From positions 1-17,858 of the forward strand of contig CAZATJ010000014.1 in the NCBI GenBank assembly GCA_964488025.1: a DNA stretch of 17,858 bases, written 5' to 3'. Both the position numbers and the translations under genes were made by a program. The notes below the pieces were generated by a model. It was not told the DNA's origin and ran no database searches. It saw only the letters and a list, made by a program, of their open reading frames with translations. Numbering within the stretch: the first letter of the stretch is position 1; each line of letters starts with the position of its first letter. Shown piece by piece: positions 1 through 7,722 of this stretch. Source of the DNA: UBA1568 sp964488025. GTDB taxonomy: Bacteria > Patescibacteriota > Minisyncoccia > Moranbacterales > UBA1568.

Positions 1-873
1 TACTCGGAAAAAATCCAAAGGGCGATCAAGTTCTCGGTCAAGACGCACCAGGTGTATCAGGAGCAGAAGCGCAAGGGGAAGGGGACGCCATATATCTCCC
101 ATCCGTTGACGGCTGGTCTTATCTTGGCGCTGGCCGGGGCGACGGAGGATGTGGTGGTGGCGGGGATTCTCCACGACACGATAGAAGACAGTGTCTCTCA
201 TAAGAAGGTGACGCCGGAGATGGTGGAAGAACGCTTCGGAACGACGGTGAAGGACTTGGTCGTGAGTGTGACGGAAATGGACAGGACGTTGCCTTGGGCG
301 GAACGTAAAGCGTTGGCTCTGGAGCATATCGCCCACTTTTCCCATGATTCGGTCATGGTCAAATCGGCCGATATGCTGAGTAACGGAACAGAATTGGTGG
401 ACGATTACCGGGTCGAACTGAAGGCTGGCAGAGACGGAAAGGAAGTATTCAGTCGTTTCAAGGCGACGGCGGAAGAAACACTTACTAATTATGAACGGGT
501 AATCGAGGCGCTCTTGGCTCGTTTTCCGGAGAGTCTGCTTACGGATGATTTGCTTAATCTTGCTGAGGAAATCGGATGGATGAAACAATCATTCCCCAAA
601 AATGATAACAAAAGTGATTCGGGGCAATCGAGTGTTATTGGAAAGTACTTGGTTGGAGATGATTTTGATATTCCTTTCGAGGTGAAGCGCGATCCGGGCG
701 GGTTGATTGGTGGGTATCGTATCGACGAAGAGGGGAAAACTATCCCGGCGACGGACTGGATCATGACCAGGGTGGTTCCGCCTGGGAAAGCCATTCGGGT
801 GGATGACGCGGAGTTCGCCGAGGCGGTCGCTCGGTATGTGGGCCGTGATACACCGGAAGAACCGAAATCGTAA
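1..873 (+). CDS. MESH1/SpoT-type HD phosphohydrolase, 5' end cut by the window edge
   Basis: The frame is open to base 1, so this is the 3' part of a longer gene. The GTG at 52 lies inside the conserved fold and is not a believable start. Visible HD-domain landmarks are the ISHP histidine (bases 118-129), the LHDTIED metal motif (about 169-189) and ADMLSN (about 367-384), which supplies the conserved Asp and Asn. The stretch QKRKGKGTPYISHP resembles MESH1 more than the longer RelA/SpoT enzymes, and no synthetase or TGS domain follows. The family hydrolyses (p)ppGpp, and some members hydrolyse NADPH or other nucleotides; the substrate here is inferred. The last 95 or so residues do not resemble a domain I know. 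The nuclease gene starts 11 bases downstream with no promoter between, so the two are probably co-transcribed. Confidence 0.85.
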   Translation, partial: YSEKIQRAIKFSVKTHQVYQEQKRKGKGTPYISHPLTAGLILALAGATEDVVVAGILHDTIEDSVSHKKVTPEMVEERFGTTVKDLVVSVTEMDRTLPWAERKALALEHIAHFSHDSVMVKSADMLSNGTELVDDYRVELKAGRDGKEVFSRFKATAEETLTNYERVIEALLARFPESLLTDDLLNLAEEIGWMKQSFPKNDNKSDSGQSSVIGKYLVGDDFDIPFEVKRDPGGLIGGYRIDEEGKTIPATDWIMTRVVPPGKAIRVDDAEFAEAVARYVGRDTPEEPKS

Positions 874-884
874 TATTTACCGCT

Positions 885-1643
885 ATGTCCGAATACTACA
901 ACGCCAGGCGCACGCGCAATATCTATGATCCGGCGAGCACCGAACCGTTCAAGCTCAGTCGGTCGAAGGTGGATCTGTTTCTCAATTGTCCGCGCTGTTT
1001 CTATCTGGACCGGCGGCTCGGGGTGGGGCGGCCACCGGGATTTCCCTTCAGTCTCAACTCGGCGGTCGATGCTCTGCTCAAAAAAGAGTTCGATATTCAC
1101 CGAACGAACCAGACGGCGCATCCGCTCATGAAAACATACGGTATCGATGCGGTGCCGTTTGAGCATGAGAAGATGGAAGAATGGCGTGATTCGCTACGGC
1201 GAGGAATCCAGTATTTGCATGAAGCGACCAATCTACTCATTACCGGTGGAGTGGATGATGTGTGGGTGCGGCCGAACGGCGAGCTCCTCATTGTCGATTA
1301 CAAGGCGACTTCGAAGAGCGGCGAAGTGTCGCTTGATGCCGATTGGCAGATTGGGTACAAACGGCAAATGGAAGTCTATCAGTGGCTGTTTCGCAAGAAC
1401 GGTTTTCAAGTTTCCGATACCGGGTACTTCGTGTACTGCAACGGCGACGCCGACAAGGAGGCGTTTGATGGCAAGTTGGAATTCGATATCAAGGTGATTC
1501 CGTATGTGGGGGACGGCAGTTGGGTGGAAGGAGCGATTGCTGACATCAAACAGTGTCTCGTGGGGACGCTGCCCGCTCCCGGCTCCGCGTGTGATTACTG
1601 TGACTATCGCCAGGCGGCCGGTGACGTGGAAAACGGGAACTGA
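885..1643 (+). CDS. PD-(D/E)XK superfamily nuclease, RecB/Cas4-like
   Basis: A 252-residue protein with the core of the PD-(D/E)XK nuclease fold. Asp124 (GGVDDVW) and Asp138-x-Lys140 (LIVDYKAT) would bind the metal and catalyse, and Gln161-x3-Tyr165 (QMEVY) matches the QxxxY motif of RecB/Cas4/AddB nucleases. Cys35 and Cys38 near the N-terminus and Cys236 and Cys239 near the C-terminus form the split cysteine set that holds an iron-sulfur cluster in Cas4 and AddB. By family it would act on DNA ends or single strands. No cas gene or helicase is adjacent, so a CRISPR or RecBCD-like role is not supported. It starts 11 bases after the HD hydrolase stop with no Shine-Dalgarno sequence, which suggests an operon. 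Confidence 0.85.
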   Translation: MSEYYNARRTRNIYDPASTEPFKLSRSKVDLFLNCPRCFYLDRRLGVGRPPGFPFSLNSAVDALLKKEFDIHRTNQTAHPLMKTYGIDAVPFEHEKMEEWRDSLRRGIQYLHEATNLLITGGVDDVWVRPNGELLIVDYKATSKSGEVSLDADWQIGYKRQMEVYQWLFRKNGFQVSDTGYFVYCNGDADKEAFDGKLEFDIKVIPYVGDGSWVEGAIADIKQCLVGTLPAPGSACDYCDYRQAAGDVENGN

Positions 1644-1683
1644 TCACAATTTATGTCGCAATAGAAGGATTCATCAGTTCGAG

Positions 1684-1692
1684 TGGTATACT
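1684..1692 (+). promoter_or_regulatory. extended -10 promoter for the M23 peptidase gene
   Basis: TGG-TATACT lies 22 bases before the ATG at 1715. No convincing -35 box is visible. Transcription would start near 1699, giving a leader of about 16 nt without a Shine-Dalgarno sequence. Confidence 0.55.
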
Positions 1693-1714
1693 AGAAGGGT
1701 ACTTTCGAACCTTT

Positions 1715-2719
1715 ATGCGACAGATTTTTGAAAAAGTGCCGCGGAAAGTTTTGGCAATCGCTCTTTTGTGCGGTGTCGTCTTTTTGATTATCGTGGTGAT
1801 TGGCTTTTTTCGCTCCAACGTTTCTGATGGCGGCGTCGTCGTTTCGGACGCGAATGTTCCAGAAGAGGATATTCCGGTGATCGATGAAAATATCCGTGTT
1901 TTTTCACCGGCACCCGATACCACTATCGAGAGTCCGGTTGAGATACAGGGAGAAGCGAGAGGCACTTGGTATTTCGAAGGGAGTTTTCCGGCCCGTTTGC
2001 TTGATGCAGAGGGAAATGAATTGGCCGTGATGCCCGTGGCGGCACAGGAGGAATGGATGACAACCAAATTCGTACCATTTACAGCGACACTGGAATTTCC
2101 GCAGCCGAAGACGCCAACCGGTACGTTGGTGCTTCAAAAAGATAATCCGTCCGGTCTACCGGAGCAGGCGGGTGAAATACGGATACCGGTACGTTTTGCT
2201 GACCCGTCGGCGCGTCCGAGCGTCGTGCCACCGCTTGATCGGACCAAAGAACGGGTGACCAAGAAACCGTTTGGCATATATATCGATCGGGCGACGTCAC
2301 CCGTACAGCCGGAGCGGTTTTCGGGCTATCATACCGGAACAGACTTTGAAATTTTTTCCGATGAAGCGACGGACGATGTGGCCGTGACAGCCATCTGTAG
2401 TGGTAAGGTCGTAGAGAAGCGTCTGGCAACTGGTTATGGTGGCGTGCTGGTCACCGACTGTGTGATTGATAACAAAAAAGTAACCGTTATTTATGGGCAC
2501 CTGACGCTTTCGAGCATTGATGTGAAAGTCGGCGAGCGTATCAAAGCTGGTGACGTCATTGGTTTTCTTGGTGCCGGAGGCAGTAGTGATACTGGTGGTG
2601 AGCGCAAGCACCTGCACCTTGGTATCCATCTCGGTTCAGCGGTTGATATTCTCGGTTATGTCCCAGTAAAGTCGCGCCTTTCCGATTGGCTCGATCCCTG
2701 CGACTTTGTGTGTCAATAA
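1715..2719 (+). CDS. membrane-anchored M23 peptidase with Gmad2-like domain
   Basis: A 334-residue protein. Residues 11-30 form one transmembrane anchor. Residues about 60-160 (starting IRVFSPAPDTTIESPVEIQG) match the Gmad2 immunoglobulin-like fold of spore-germination-type proteins. Residues about 200-315 are an M23/LytM peptidase domain with the zinc ligands His206-x3-Asp210 and HLH at 299-301, plus a GHL motif at 261-263. All catalytic positions are present, so it is probably an active endopeptidase outside the membrane that cuts peptide cross-links in peptidoglycan during growth or division. It has its own promoter and no Shine-Dalgarno sequence. Its stop codon lies inside the T-tract of the terminator of the convergent minus-strand gene. 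Confidence 0.88.
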   Translation: MRQIFEKVPRKVLAIALLCGVVFLIIVVIGFFRSNVSDGGVVVSDANVPEEDIPVIDENIRVFSPAPDTTIESPVEIQGEARGTWYFEGSFPARLLDAEGNELAVMPVAAQEEWMTTKFVPFTATLEFPQPKTPTGTLVLQKDNPSGLPEQAGEIRIPVRFADPSARPSVVPPLDRTKERVTKKPFGIYIDRATSPVQPERFSGYHTGTDFEIFSDEATDDVAVTAICSGKVVEKRLATGYGGVLVTDCVIDNKKVTVIYGHLTLSSIDVKVGERIKAGDVIGFLGAGGSSDTGGERKHLHLGIHLGSAVDILGYVPVKSRLSDWLDPCDFVCQ

Positions 2720-2747
2720 AAAATCCCAGGCTACGATGAGCGCTGGG
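2717..2747 (-). terminator. terminator of the minus-strand gene 2790-3395
   Basis: Read on the minus strand, a stem of CCCAG with CTGGG plus inner GCT/AGC pairs (2725-2747) is followed by ATTTTTTATT. It begins about 43 bases after that gene's stop. The + strand lacks a T-tract after the hairpin, so it would not stop M23 transcription efficiently. Confidence 0.7.
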
Positions 2748-2789
2748 CTGGTGATCTTCCGCGATGCGGCTGCTTATGCGGTAGATGAT

Positions 2790-3395
2790 TCAGATGCCAA
2801 GTTGCTTTTGGAGGGCGAGTGCTCGGTCGGCCCATAAGGGGGTCGGCCATGGACCGACTTCCGATGAGGCAACTTGGAGGGCCTTGGTCTCAAGCAAGGT
2901 GAAGAAACGTTGGAGCGCCAGACGTAGGAACAGCTCCGGAGCCATTGGCGTGATGTTGTCACGGCGTTCCCAGGCGTGACGGACAATCTCTTCGAGTCTA
3001 CAGCCAGCCGCCAGACACTCTCGGTAGCCTGGCTGCAAGACAAGCTTCACATGAACGGCGTAGCCGAGAAGCGCCTGAAGCGCCTTGTGTTTGGTACCGG
3101 GCTGCTGCGCGTCGATGATGAGTTCCGGCCCGTAGTAGACGGAGATCATGTCCCGCATTTCACTCGTGAGGCCGTACTCGCAGGTACCAGCCCGATCCAT
3201 GAAATATAGCAGCAGCAAGGCCGTCTTGTACTTGCCCGGATCCACGGCGGCCACCATTTCATGGCCGTCTGAGACGATGGTAAAACACGCGACTGGCACT
3301 TTGGACTCGTCGCCGAGATGGAAGAGGTCGCAGAGCTCGCGAGCATTGTCTTCGAGCCGTCCAGACTGGAAGACAGGAAAAATGACCAGGTCCAT
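2790..3395 (-). CDS. orphan protein of unknown function, 201 aa
   Basis: I do not recognise this protein. It has 201 residues, mixed alpha/beta-like composition, no signal peptide and no clear transmembrane helix; the hydrophobic stretch TALLLLYFMDRA is short. It begins MDLVIFPVF and is rich in Leu and Ala towards the C-terminus. Its expression signals are complete: TTGACA-17-TATATT on the minus strand, an AAGGAG Shine-Dalgarno sequence (3401-3406) five bases before the ATG, and a terminator beyond the stop. It stands alone, facing the M23 gene. The full set of signals argues that this is a real gene. It may be lineage-specific. Confidence 0.8.
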   Translation of the reverse strand: MDLVIFPVFQSGRLEDNARELCDLFHLGDESKVPVACFTIVSDGHEMVAAVDPGKYKTALLLLYFMDRAGTCEYGLTSEMRDMISVYYGPELIIDAQQPGTKHKALQALLGYAVHVKLVLQPGYRECLAAGCRLEEIVRHAWERRDNITPMAPELFLRLALQRFFTLLETKALQVASSEVGPWPTPLWADRALALQKQLGI

Positions 3396-3430
3396 GAGAA
3401 CTCCTTAGTTGAGCGAATATTCGCGATTGG

Positions 3431-3459
3431 AATATAAACCTTTTATCTTGTTTTGTCAA
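3431..3459 (-). promoter_or_regulatory. consensus promoter of the orphan gene 2790-3395
   Basis: On the minus strand a perfect TTGACA (3454-3459) is separated by 17 bp from TATATT (3431-3436). No TGn extension is present. The leader would be about 30 nt and carries AAGGAG. The rest of the 3396-3617 spacer holds no gene that I can see. Confidence 0.8.
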
Positions 3460-3592
3460 TGCTCGAATTGGGGTCTCGGCAGCGCGACCACGTCAGCAAG
3501 TGCATCGACATGTCTCAAAGCAATTGAGGGCTGGGGTTCTTTTGAGCGGCATTGCCGGCGTAGGGGCTTTCCTGATATCCTGAGAGGGTGTT

Positions 3593-3601
3593 TGGTATTT
3601 G
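3593..3601 (+). promoter_or_regulatory. possible extended -10 for the ABC transporter gene
   Basis: TGG-TATTTG lies 16 bases before the ATG at 3618 and fits the TGn-TAnnnT pattern seen ahead of other genes here. There is no good -35 box. The predicted leader is only about 10 nt. Confidence 0.35.
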
Positions 3602-3617
3602 ATCTTGTTCTGAAAAT

Positions 3618-5420
3618 ATGACCAAAAAGTCCTCCATCCTTACCGTTTTCAAATCTTATGGTGTGTCGGTCAGACGTTTCCGTCTGGCGTTTTTCGGCGT
3701 GGTGACAGTGTATGGGATGGCTTCGTTTGTCAGTGGCATCCTCTCCCCACTGGTGTACCGGCGTATTATTGATACCATTTCCGGGGCGACTGACCGAGCG
3801 GCGCTAGAGGGCGATCTGTTCCGGAGTCTCGGGATGCTCGTTGTGATTATTATTGTTTATCAGATTTTTTATCGAGTGGGGGATTTCACTATCACCTATG
3901 CTGAGAGCAAAACCATGGAAGACCTGAACAATCGGGCCTTTCGGGCGTTTATGCGTCAGGGACACACTTTTTTTCTCGATCGTTTCGCCGGTTCCCTGGT
4001 GGCCCACGCTAGACGTTATGCTCGGACATTCGAGGATATCGCCGATCAGTTGGTTTTTAATTTTTGGATGCCGTTTGTCCATTTGGTCGGCGTTATTGGC
4101 ACGCTCTTCTGGATCAGACCGCAACTGGCGGTTATCTTTCTTATCTGGATTCCGACCTATATCAGCATCGCCATTTGGATGACCAAGAAAAAGCTGCCCT
4201 ATGATCAGGAAAGCGCGGCACAGGATTCCGCTATCACGGCCAAACTTTCGGATGCGCTTGCCAATATGTTCGCGGTCAAGACATTCGCCATGGAAGGGAG
4301 CGAGACAGATATTTTCAAAGAGGCCGCATCACGCGATGAGCGGGCACGTCTTCGTTCATGGCATTTCAATATGGGCCTCATCGCCATTCAGACAGCAATG
4401 TTCAGTATTCTTGAAATTATCGCCATGTATGCGGTCATCAAGATGTGGCTCGCCGGGAGCGTCAGTACGGGTACGGTGGTGCTGGTACAGGTCTATATCG
4501 GATCGATATTCAGTGGGCTCTTTGGTCTAGGGCGGGCTTTTGGGAAGTTGATGAAAAATATCGCTGATGCGGGGGAAATGGTGGAGACGATGGATCGGAC
4601 GGACGGTGAGGCGCTTGAGTCTCTTCCGGAATTGTCTCAGAGACAGCAGATGGATGGATCGGTATCATTTGATCATATCGTATTTCGTTATCCGAAAGGG
4701 GGAAAGGTCTTTGATGATTTCTCGCTTCACATTTTGGAGGGAGAAAAAGTCGGACTGGTGGGAGCTTCTGGATCGGGCAAGAGTACACTCACCAAATTGC
4801 TTCTCGGGTTTAACACGCCTGATACGGGTAGTATCCGGGTGGCTGGACGCGATATTACTTTGTTTTCCCCGCAAGAACTCCGACGTCTGATTGCTTATGT
4901 GCCTCAGGATACGGCACTCTTTCATCGAACGATTGCCGAGAATATCGCCTATGGTCGACCAGGTGCCGAAAGAGAGGCGATTGAGGAGGCTGCTAAAAAA
5001 GCTCATGCCCACGAGTTTATCATGGGTTTGCCACAAGGCTATGAAACGCTGGTGGGTGAGCGCGGGGTCAAGCTTTCCGGTGGTGAGCGCCAGCGAGTGG
5101 CGATTGCCCGGGCCATTCTGAAAGATGCGCCGATTCTCGTACTTGATGAAGCGACGAGCGCGCTTGATACGACCAGTGAGCATCATATTCAGGAGGCGCT
5201 CCATGAACTGATGCGGGGACGGACGACCATCGTCATCGCTCATCGGCTTTCTACCGTGCGCGAGATGGATCGTATTGTCGTGCTGGAAAGTGGCAAACTG
5301 GCAGAGGAGGGGACGCATGCCGACCTCATCACGCGCGGCGGCGTTTATGCCGGTTTCTGGAATCGGCAGACCGCGTCGTTCGGAAAAGTTTTGCTTGATG
5401 ATGAGGAAGAAACGGAATAA
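3618..5420 (+). CDS. ABC exporter, fused permease and ATPase
   Basis: A 600-residue half-transporter with six membrane helices between residues about 18 and 305, followed by one nucleotide-binding domain. The Walker A motif GASGSGKST begins near residue 382, followed by the Q-loop (YVPQDTALF), the signature LSGGERQR near 486, Walker B ILVLDEATS near 506 and the H-loop IAHRLSTV near 540. All ATPase motifs are intact, and it would work as a dimer in the cytoplasmic membrane. The type IV exporter family (MsbA/LmrA-like) moves lipids, peptides or drugs; the cargo cannot be read from this sequence. The start at 3618 has no Shine-Dalgarno sequence. The gene stands alone between a divergent orphan and a cupin gene. 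Confidence 0.93.
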   Translation: MTKKSSILTVFKSYGVSVRRFRLAFFGVVTVYGMASFVSGILSPLVYRRIIDTISGATDRAALEGDLFRSLGMLVVIIIVYQIFYRVGDFTITYAESKTMEDLNNRAFRAFMRQGHTFFLDRFAGSLVAHARRYARTFEDIADQLVFNFWMPFVHLVGVIGTLFWIRPQLAVIFLIWIPTYISIAIWMTKKKLPYDQESAAQDSAITAKLSDALANMFAVKTFAMEGSETDIFKEAASRDERARLRSWHFNMGLIAIQTAMFSILEIIAMYAVIKMWLAGSVSTGTVVLVQVYIGSIFSGLFGLGRAFGKLMKNIADAGEMVETMDRTDGEALESLPELSQRQQMDGSVSFDHIVFRYPKGGKVFDDFSLHILEGEKVGLVGASGSGKSTLTKLLLGFNTPDTGSIRVAGRDITLFSPQELRRLIAYVPQDTALFHRTIAENIAYGRPGAEREAIEEAAKKAHAHEFIMGLPQGYETLVGERGVKLSGGERQRVAIARAILKDAPILVLDEATSALDTTSEHHIQEALHELMRGRTTIVIAHRLSTVREMDRIVVLESGKLAEEGTHADLITRGGVYAGFWNRQTASFGKVLLDDEEETE

Positions 5421-5432
5421 TCTCGCAGAGAG

Positions 5433-5459
5433 AGCTAACTATGCCAAATAGCAGCTTTT
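5433..5459 (+). terminator. weak terminator after the ABC transporter gene
   Basis: AGCT and CTAT pair with ATAG and AGCT around a GCCAA loop, with a small internal loop, followed by TTTTC. The stem is AU-rich and the T-tract is short. Confidence 0.4.
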
Positions 5460-5466
5460 CAGAGGG

Positions 5467-5474
5467 TGTATAAT
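5467..5474 (+). promoter_or_regulatory. -10 box ahead of the cupin gene
   Basis: TG directly precedes a perfect TATAAT (5469-5474). No -35 is visible. Transcription would start near 5481, essentially on the upstream ATG at 5480, so either that ATG is leaderless or translation starts at 5507. A second TATAAT lies at 5485-5490. Confidence 0.55.
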
Positions 5475-5506
5475 AAAGTATGAGTATAATTCTTATTCAT
5501 AACTCC

Positions 5507-5908
5507 ATGAAAAATGGTTACCACGGGAATATTGAGCGACTGACTGCTGAGAATGGGAATTTTCGCCAAGTGCTCTATACGGCGGCCGATTGTCAGTTGG
5601 TGCTGATGTCACTTCTTCCTGGTGAAGAAATTGGTATGGAGGCCCACAAGGAAGGTGATCAGTTCTTTCGTTTCGAAAAGGGTGAAGGAAAAGTAATCAT
5701 CGATGAAACGGAATACGTGGTTGGCGATGGTGATGCGGTCATCGTGCCAGTTGGAGCGCGGCACAACGTTATCAATACTTCGCAGATTGAGGCACTCAAG
5801 TTTTACACCATTTACGCGCCGCCGCACCATAAGGACGGTATCGTTCGGGCGACGAAAGCTGAGGCCGAGGCTGATGCTCCGGAGTTCGATGGGGCGACGA
5901 CGGAATAG
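5507..5908 (+). CDS. small single-domain cupin
   Basis: A 133-residue cupin from the ATG at 5507; the frame also has an ATG at 5480 (142 residues). I prefer 5507 because it gives the N-terminus MKNGYHGNIERLT, close to where related small cupins start, and because the -10 box at 5469-5474 would leave almost no leader for 5480. Motif 1 is GMEAHKEGDQFFRFEKGEG and motif 2 is GDAVIVPVGARHNVIN, with metal-binding His and Glu positions present. Such proteins are cytoplasmic beta-barrels often labelled mannose-6-phosphate isomerase-like, without proven activity. The C-terminal tail is acidic and rich in Ala and Glu. No substrate is suggested by the neighbours. Confidence 0.87.
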   Translation: MKNGYHGNIERLTAENGNFRQVLYTAADCQLVLMSLLPGEEIGMEAHKEGDQFFRFEKGEGKVIIDETEYVVGDGDAVIVPVGARHNVINTSQIEALKFYTIYAPPHHKDGIVRATKAEAEADAPEFDGATTE

Positions 5909-5925
5909 TTTTTTCATCCGGCATC

Positions 5926-5954
5926 TTGCCACTTTTCCAGTGATAGCGTATAAA
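5926..5954 (+). promoter_or_regulatory. promoter of the small lipoprotein gene
   Basis: TTGCCA (5926-5931), a 17 bp spacer and TATAAA (5949-5954), without a TGn extension. The leader of about 37 nt contains a GGGGAG Shine-Dalgarno sequence. Confidence 0.65.
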
Positions 5955-5997
5955 AGGAGTACCGACGATTGGTGCGGTGTCTTCTGGGGAGTAACTC

Positions 5998-6225
5998 ATG
6001 AAACGCTCAGTGGTTGTTTTGTCGTTTGGGGCTGCGCTTGCTCTGCTCGGCGGCTGCGCAGCTGGCGGCCGAATGGTGACGAGTATCGGTCAGGGGCTTT
6101 CGAGCTATGGCGAGAAGCACGACAGCTCGCTCCTCAAGGCCGGCGGCAAGATTTATCAGGACATTGGCAACGGCATCCAAAGTGCCGTGGCTACTGATGC
6201 TGAGAAGGCCAACAAGAAGGAATGA
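5998..6225 (+). CDS. small lipoprotein
   Basis: A 75-residue protein with a basic N-terminus (MKR), a hydrophobic stretch and the lipobox LGGC, whose Cys20 would be lipidated after signal peptidase II cleavage. The mature part is about 55 residues, polar and rich in Gly, Ser and Lys (MVTSIGQGLSSYGEKHDSS), and ends NKKE. It matches no family I can name. The start is firm: GGGGAG sits six bases upstream of the ATG, and a -35/-10 promoter and downstream hairpin frame the gene as a single-gene unit. An outer-surface or cell-envelope location is inferred from the lipobox only. Confidence 0.82.
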   Translation: MKRSVVVLSFGAALALLGGCAAGGRMVTSIGQGLSSYGEKHDSSLLKAGGKIYQDIGNGIQSAVATDAEKANKKE

Positions 6226-6252
6226 TGTCTGAAACGGCAGCATCATCACGGT

Positions 6253-6287
6253 GGGGAGACGAGGTTTCGTCCCCCATTTTACTTTTT
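6253..6287 (+). terminator. terminator after the lipoprotein gene
   Basis: GGGG and GACGA pair with TCGTC and CCCC around a GGTT loop with one bulged A, followed by ATTTTACTTTTT. It ends just ahead of the promoter of the next gene. Confidence 0.65.
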
Positions 6288-6304
6288 ATCGACTTGCGGA
6301 GCTA

Positions 6305-6313
6305 TGGTACAAT
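6305..6313 (+). promoter_or_regulatory. extended -10 promoter for the DUF5671-type gene
   Basis: TGG-TACAAT lies 27 bases before the ATG at 6341. The -35 is weak (TTTATC near 6285). Its position inside the longer frame that begins at 6251 shows that 6341 is the better start. Confidence 0.6.
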
Positions 6314-6340
6314 GGGGATGTAATCATTCACTTCATTTTT

Positions 6341-7507
6341 ATGGACACTCAAGCACTTTCGGAGTACGCTCTCGGTCGTATTCGGGCCGGAATCGCCAAA
6401 GCGGAATTGAAAGAGGAACTGCTCGCGGTTGGCTGGACGGAAGACGAAATCGAAGCCGCCTATCGGAGCGGCGTGGTCGCTCTGGGGGCGCCGGTGCCGA
6501 GTGAGGGCAATCGTGCCACACTGTCGCGCAAAGCCTCTACCGTGGATGTGGTCATTAATTTTTTCTCATTCATCCTACTCGGTATCATAGCGACCGCCCT
6601 TGGGACATTGTATTTTCAGATTATCAACAAATATTTTCCCGATGCGCTTGATTCGATGAATTGGTACATGGCGGCCTCTATTTCCAGCACCATTCATTAT
6701 TCCATCGCTGCGTTGCTTATCGGATTCCCGCTGTATTATTTCGCGATGCGCCTCTGGTTCCGTAAGTTTCGCGAAGATGAAGGCCGTATGGAATCAAAGC
6801 TTTCCAAATGGCTGACCTATCTGGTGCTTCTGGTCACAGCGGTAACCATCGTCGGTGACCTCATCACGGTCGTCTTCACGTTGCTTCAGGGAGAGGTCAC
6901 GGTCCGTTTTTTTCTCAAGGCGCTGACTATTCTTGCTATCGCCGGCGCGATCTTCGGCTTCTACTATCTGGAGCGCCGTAAGATCCAATATCATATCGAT
7001 ATCCCACAAAGTACTTTTCAGAAATTCGGGAGAGGCATCGCCATTTTTGTCGCTCTGGGGGTGATTTTGGGATTTTTTGCCGGTGGATCGCCAACATCTC
7101 AGCGTAATCGGACGTTTGACCAGACTCGGGTGAATCAGTTGAGTGCTCTCGCCAATTGCGTGAAGCAGTATGCGGGGAATCTTGGGGCTTTACCGGTCTC
7201 ACTTGCCGATTTGCGGCAGTCAAGTCAGTATAGCTACTGTGCTACGTATATGCAGGATCCTGAAACCAGTATCACCTATGAGTATCGCGTGGTGATGCCG
7301 TCGCGCATTGAAGGGTCGGCCCGAGTGGGAGAATTTGAATTGTGTGCGACGTTCGCCCTTCCGTCTGACGGGGCGGCGGGCGTGGACGGCTATGCTATGG
7401 GAACGGTCTGGCAGGAACATGGTGTCGGGCGGAGCTGTGACACAGTGAAAACGCAGCTTCTGGTGCCAGCTCCTTCGGTTCAGAATCCAACGTCCTCTCC
7501 ATACTAG
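6341..7507 (+). CDS. DUF5671-type multi-pass membrane protein
   Basis: A 388-residue protein with three parts. Residues 1-45 (MDTQALSEYALGRIRAGIAKAE) form a short helical module with an EDEIEAAY pattern, like UBA-type N-termini of other CPR membrane proteins. Five hydrophobic helices follow, starting about residues 65, 105, 160, 190 and 228, with basic loops such as RLWFRKFRED and YYLERRKIQ. This is the layout of DUF5671. The C-terminal 130 residues are soluble and resemble the globular end of pseudopilin-like proteins (VNQLSALANCVKQYAGNLGALPVSLADL), with four cysteines that could pair outside the cell. The function is unknown. The ATG at 6341 was chosen over 6251 because promoter and terminator signals occupy the interval. 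No Shine-Dalgarno sequence is present. Confidence 0.85.
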   Translation: MDTQALSEYALGRIRAGIAKAELKEELLAVGWTEDEIEAAYRSGVVALGAPVPSEGNRATLSRKASTVDVVINFFSFILLGIIATALGTLYFQIINKYFPDALDSMNWYMAASISSTIHYSIAALLIGFPLYYFAMRLWFRKFREDEGRMESKLSKWLTYLVLLVTAVTIVGDLITVVFTLLQGEVTVRFFLKALTILAIAGAIFGFYYLERRKIQYHIDIPQSTFQKFGRGIAIFVALGVILGFFAGGSPTSQRNRTFDQTRVNQLSALANCVKQYAGNLGALPVSLADLRQSSQYSYCATYMQDPETSITYEYRVVMPSRIEGSARVGEFELCATFALPSDGAAGVDGYAMGTVWQEHGVGRSCDTVKTQLLVPAPSVQNPTSSPY

Positions 7508-7556
7508 ATGAAGCAATAGGCACCGTGTGGTTGTTGGAGTTTTTGTCAGGTTGCGT

Positions 7557-7716
7557 GAAGAAAACTGCCCCCAGGCAGTTTTCTTTTCGCTTCTTTCAAA
7601 TGCTGCTCCAATGATTTTTTTGATCCCCTCGCGTATCGGTCGCATCAATTTTTCTGAGACGCTCGAGCGCCGTGCCCTTATCTCGGATTCCCTCGATGAG
7701 ATACCCTCTCCTTTGT
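7557..7716 (-). ncRNA. candidate minus-strand small RNA or 33-codon microprotein unit
   Basis: Read on the minus strand, an extended -10 (TGA-TATACT, 7723-7731) is followed by an AAAGGAG motif and, about 160 nt on, by the strong hairpin at 7560-7583. Between them lies a possible 33-codon frame (7697 down to 7596) that would begin with AUC ten bases after GGAG: xEGIRDKGTALERLRKIDAT, ending KNHWSSI and a TGA. No ATG, GTG or TTG is placed to use the ribosome site, so it is either a structured RNA (with TATCTC/GAGATA and CGCTCGAGCG pairings), a microprotein with a rare start codon, or a decayed gene. The rest of 7508-7805 holds only the promoters. Confidence 0.35.
7560..7588 (+). terminator. strong terminator after the DUF5671-type gene
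   Basis: A perfect 10 bp stem (GAAAACTGCC with GGCAGTTTTC) around a CCCA loop, followed by TTTTC. Because the stem ends in TTTTC on both strands, it can also end a minus-strand transcript arriving from 7716. Confidence 0.85.
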
Positions 7717-7722
7717 TTTTCC

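Noticed and set aside
52..873. GTG at 52 as start of the HD hydrolase
   Set aside because: The frame is open to base 1 and the upstream residues (AIKFSVKTHQ) fit the family helix before the ISHP motif, so the gene is cut by the window edge.
489..1166. 225-residue minus-strand frame
   Set aside because: Antisense to two clear genes; low-complexity Ser/Arg composition typical of a shadow frame.
885..1643. Cas4 of a CRISPR system
   Set aside because: Motifs are Cas4-like, but no cas genes or repeat array are present; such nucleases occur widely outside CRISPR.
4665..5318. 217-residue minus-strand frame
   Set aside because: Antisense to the conserved ATPase domain of the ABC transporter.
6251..6340. 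30-residue N-terminal extension of the DUF5671-type protein
   Set aside because: It overlaps the lipoprotein terminator and the extended -10 at 6305-6313; the family-like sequence starts at 6341.
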